From: an uncultured Chromatiaceae bacterium
GTDB taxonomy: Bacteria; Pseudomonadota; Gammaproteobacteria; Enterobacterales; Alteromonadaceae
Length of the DNA stretch: 5,615 bases
Direction: 5' to 3'
Assembly: GCA_946482325.1 (NCBI GenBank)
Contig: CAMLRA010000207.1
Location: 1-5,615, forward strand
The translations under genes and the position numbers were made by a program. This document shows, in pieces, positions 4,320 through 5,615 of the stretch (within the stretch, counting starts at the first letter, position 1; each line of letters starts with the position of its first letter). The notes under the pieces were generated by a model, which saw nothing but the letters and a program-made list of their open reading frames with translations, was not told the origin of the DNA and did not search any database.

Positions 4320-5615
4320 TTACAGATCAGCTTTGTGATCAAGACTGTGTAACTGTTTAGCGATATCCTGCGGCGACCCGGTATTGCGTGCCAGTGCGAC
4401 ATAAGCCACAGGCACTATGTACACCGTCAGCAATGTCGCGACGCCGACACCGGCACAAATCACCATACCAATCACCATGCGGCTTTCTGAGCCGGGGCCT
4501 GAGGTGATAATCAACGGGATACTACTCATCACTGTGGTAAAAGCCGTCATGGTAATAGGCCGCAAACGCTGCACGGCCGCCTGATGGATAGCGCTGGTAA
4601 ACTCAACACCGGCATCGCGCAGCTGATTGGCAAATTCGACGATCAGAATGCCGTTTTTTGCCACCAGACCAATGATCATCACCAGGCCAATCTGGCTGTA
4701 GATATTCAGTGTCATATCTGCAAGATATAGCCCGCCAAGTGCGCCGGCCATGCCAAGCGGCACTGTCAGCATAATCACAAACGGATGGATAAAACTTTCA
4801 AACTGTGCCGCCAGCACCAGATAGGTAATGATGAGCGCCAGCGCGAAAATCAGCAGCGTCGATTCGCCGCTGTTTTTATACATCAGCGACTCGCCTTTGT
4901 AGTCGATACCGCCGACATCTTTGATCTCGGTGCGAACCACGCCTTCGAGATATTCCAGTGCTTCGCCGAGGCTGTAGCCTGGTGCCAGGTTGGCCATAAT
5001 GGTGATAGCCCGCATCCGGTTGTAGCGGTTTAACGTCGACGATGTGGCTTCTTCTTTTAACGTGACCAGGTTATCCAGCGGAATAAGCTGGTTTGAGCCG
5101 CTGGAGCGCACATAAACCCCGGTGATACTGGTTGGGTCGCTGAAATCCGAATCGGCGCCTTCCAAAATCAAATCATATTCTTTGCCGCGGTCGAGGAAAG
5201 TCGTGACGCGCCGGCCGCCCAGCATTGCTTCCAATGCGCGGCCAACCACACCAACCGAAATGCCCAAATCGGCTGCCCGTTCGGTATCAATTTCCACCAG
5301 AATTTGCGGCACAGTCTCTTTGTAGTCGTGATCAAGCATTTGTAAGTTCGGGTTTTCCCGCGCTTTGGCCAGCACAATATCACGCCATTTCGCCAGCTCT
5401 TCGTAGGTATTGCCCTGAATGACAAACTGCACCGGCCGGCCGCCACCGCCGCCGCCACGGCCTGCGGTTAAGCCACTACGCATGTTCGTAAAGGCGCGCA
5501 CATCGGACAGGTTATTGAGCTTCTGACCAATTTCCTGCATCAACTCCGGGGTACGCCGCTGACCGTTGTGCCAGTTTTCACTACCGACAATCGCCATACC
5601 GCCGCTGTTGCCAAA
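4320..5615 (-). CDS. RND-family (HAE-1) efflux pump permease, C-terminal part
   Basis: The frame is open to the right edge; 431 residues are visible of about 1,020-1,050 in the family. An ATG at 5597 is internal, because the six codons before it (FGNSGG) already match the switch-loop region of AcrB-type pumps. The visible part covers the second half of the periplasmic porter domain, the docking region and five membrane helices (TM8-TM12). Counting from the edge, family blocks are YLVLAAQFESF (about 265-275), VPLGMAGALGG (285-295), IGLVAKNGILIVEFA (315-329) and RLRPITMTAF (350-359). The lysine in AKNGILIVEF (about 320) corresponds to AcrB K940 of the proton relay. A run of six glycines (5439-5456) sits in the porter domain. 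HAE-1 pumps export drugs, dyes or detergents with a membrane-fusion protein and an outer-membrane channel; the partner genes would lie to the right. The specific substrate cannot be read from this part. Confidence 0.92.
   Translation of the reverse strand, partial: FGNSGGMAIVGSENWHNGQRRTPELMQEIGQKLNNLSDVRAFTNMRSGLTAGRGGGGGGRPVQFVIQGNTYEELAKWRDIVLAKARENPNLQMLDHDYKETVPQILVEIDTERAADLGISVGVVGRALEAMLGGRRVTTFLDRGKEYDLILEGADSDFSDPTSITGVYVRSSGSNQLIPLDNLVTLKEEATSSTLNRYNRMRAITIMANLAPGYSLGEALEYLEGVVRTEIKDVGGIDYKGESLMYKNSGESTLLIFALALIITYLVLAAQFESFIHPFVIMLTVPLGMAGALGGLYLADMTLNIYSQIGLVMIIGLVAKNGILIVEFANQLRDAGVEFTSAIHQAAVQRLRPITMTAFTTVMSSIPLIITSGPGSESRMVIGMVICAGVGVATLLTVYIVPVAYVALARNTGSPQDIAKQLHSLDHKADL

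Noticed and set aside
5595..5597. ATG as the start of the RND pump
   Set aside because: The frame continues upstream to the window edge with family-like residues, and the visible protein lacks the N-terminal half of an RND pump.
1..5615. tRNA or rRNA genes, CRISPR arrays, insertion sequences, attachment sites
   Set aside because: I saw no tRNA-like folds, spaced direct repeats, transposase reading frames or terminal inverted repeats.

Overview
The window looks like a chromosomal segment of a gammaproteobacterium, probably a marine or aquatic Alteromonadales/Chromatiales-type genus such as Rheinheimera, Alishewanella or a relative of Shewanella. I infer this from how closely the proteins resemble their gammaproteobacterial counterparts (BtuR/CobO, BtuF, a PF08000 PH protein, an HAE-1 RND pump), from moderate GC content, and from glutamine-rich proteins. 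No database search was possible, so the genus is a guess.

Layout, left to right. A plus-strand pair opens the window: the C-terminal half of an FAD-dependent oxidoreductase of the renalase-like COG3380 type (1-474), then a small bacterial PH-domain protein of the PF08000/DUF1696 type (520-897). These converge tail-to-tail, with a 4-base overlap, on a four-gene minus-strand operon that fills 894-4108. In transcription order the operon is btuD (ABC ATPase), btuC (permease), cobO/btuR (corrinoid adenosyltransferase) and btuF (periplasmic binding protein). Every junction overlaps by 4 to 11 bases, and the downstream genes have GGAG-type ribosome sites. A 211-base intergenic region (4109-4319) holds a candidate promoter with a palindrome over its -35 element, and a hairpin that probably ends the next gene. 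The right end (4320-5615, minus strand) is the C-terminal part of an RND-family efflux pump, cut by the window edge.

How the genes work together. BtuF captures cobalamin or another corrinoid in the periplasm, BtuC carries it across the inner membrane with energy from BtuD, and CobO adenosylates the reduced corrinoid in the cytoplasm to make the coenzyme form. The operon is therefore a compact uptake-and-activation unit. The outer-membrane receptor BtuB is not in the window, and I could not find a cobalamin riboswitch in the visible leader. The oxidoreductase, PH protein and RND pump have no evident link to B12.

I see no clearly novel system here. The points most worth a second look are the apparent lack of a B12 riboswitch, the palindrome at the operon promoter, and a hairpin that both encodes the end of BtuF and could terminate the PH gene.
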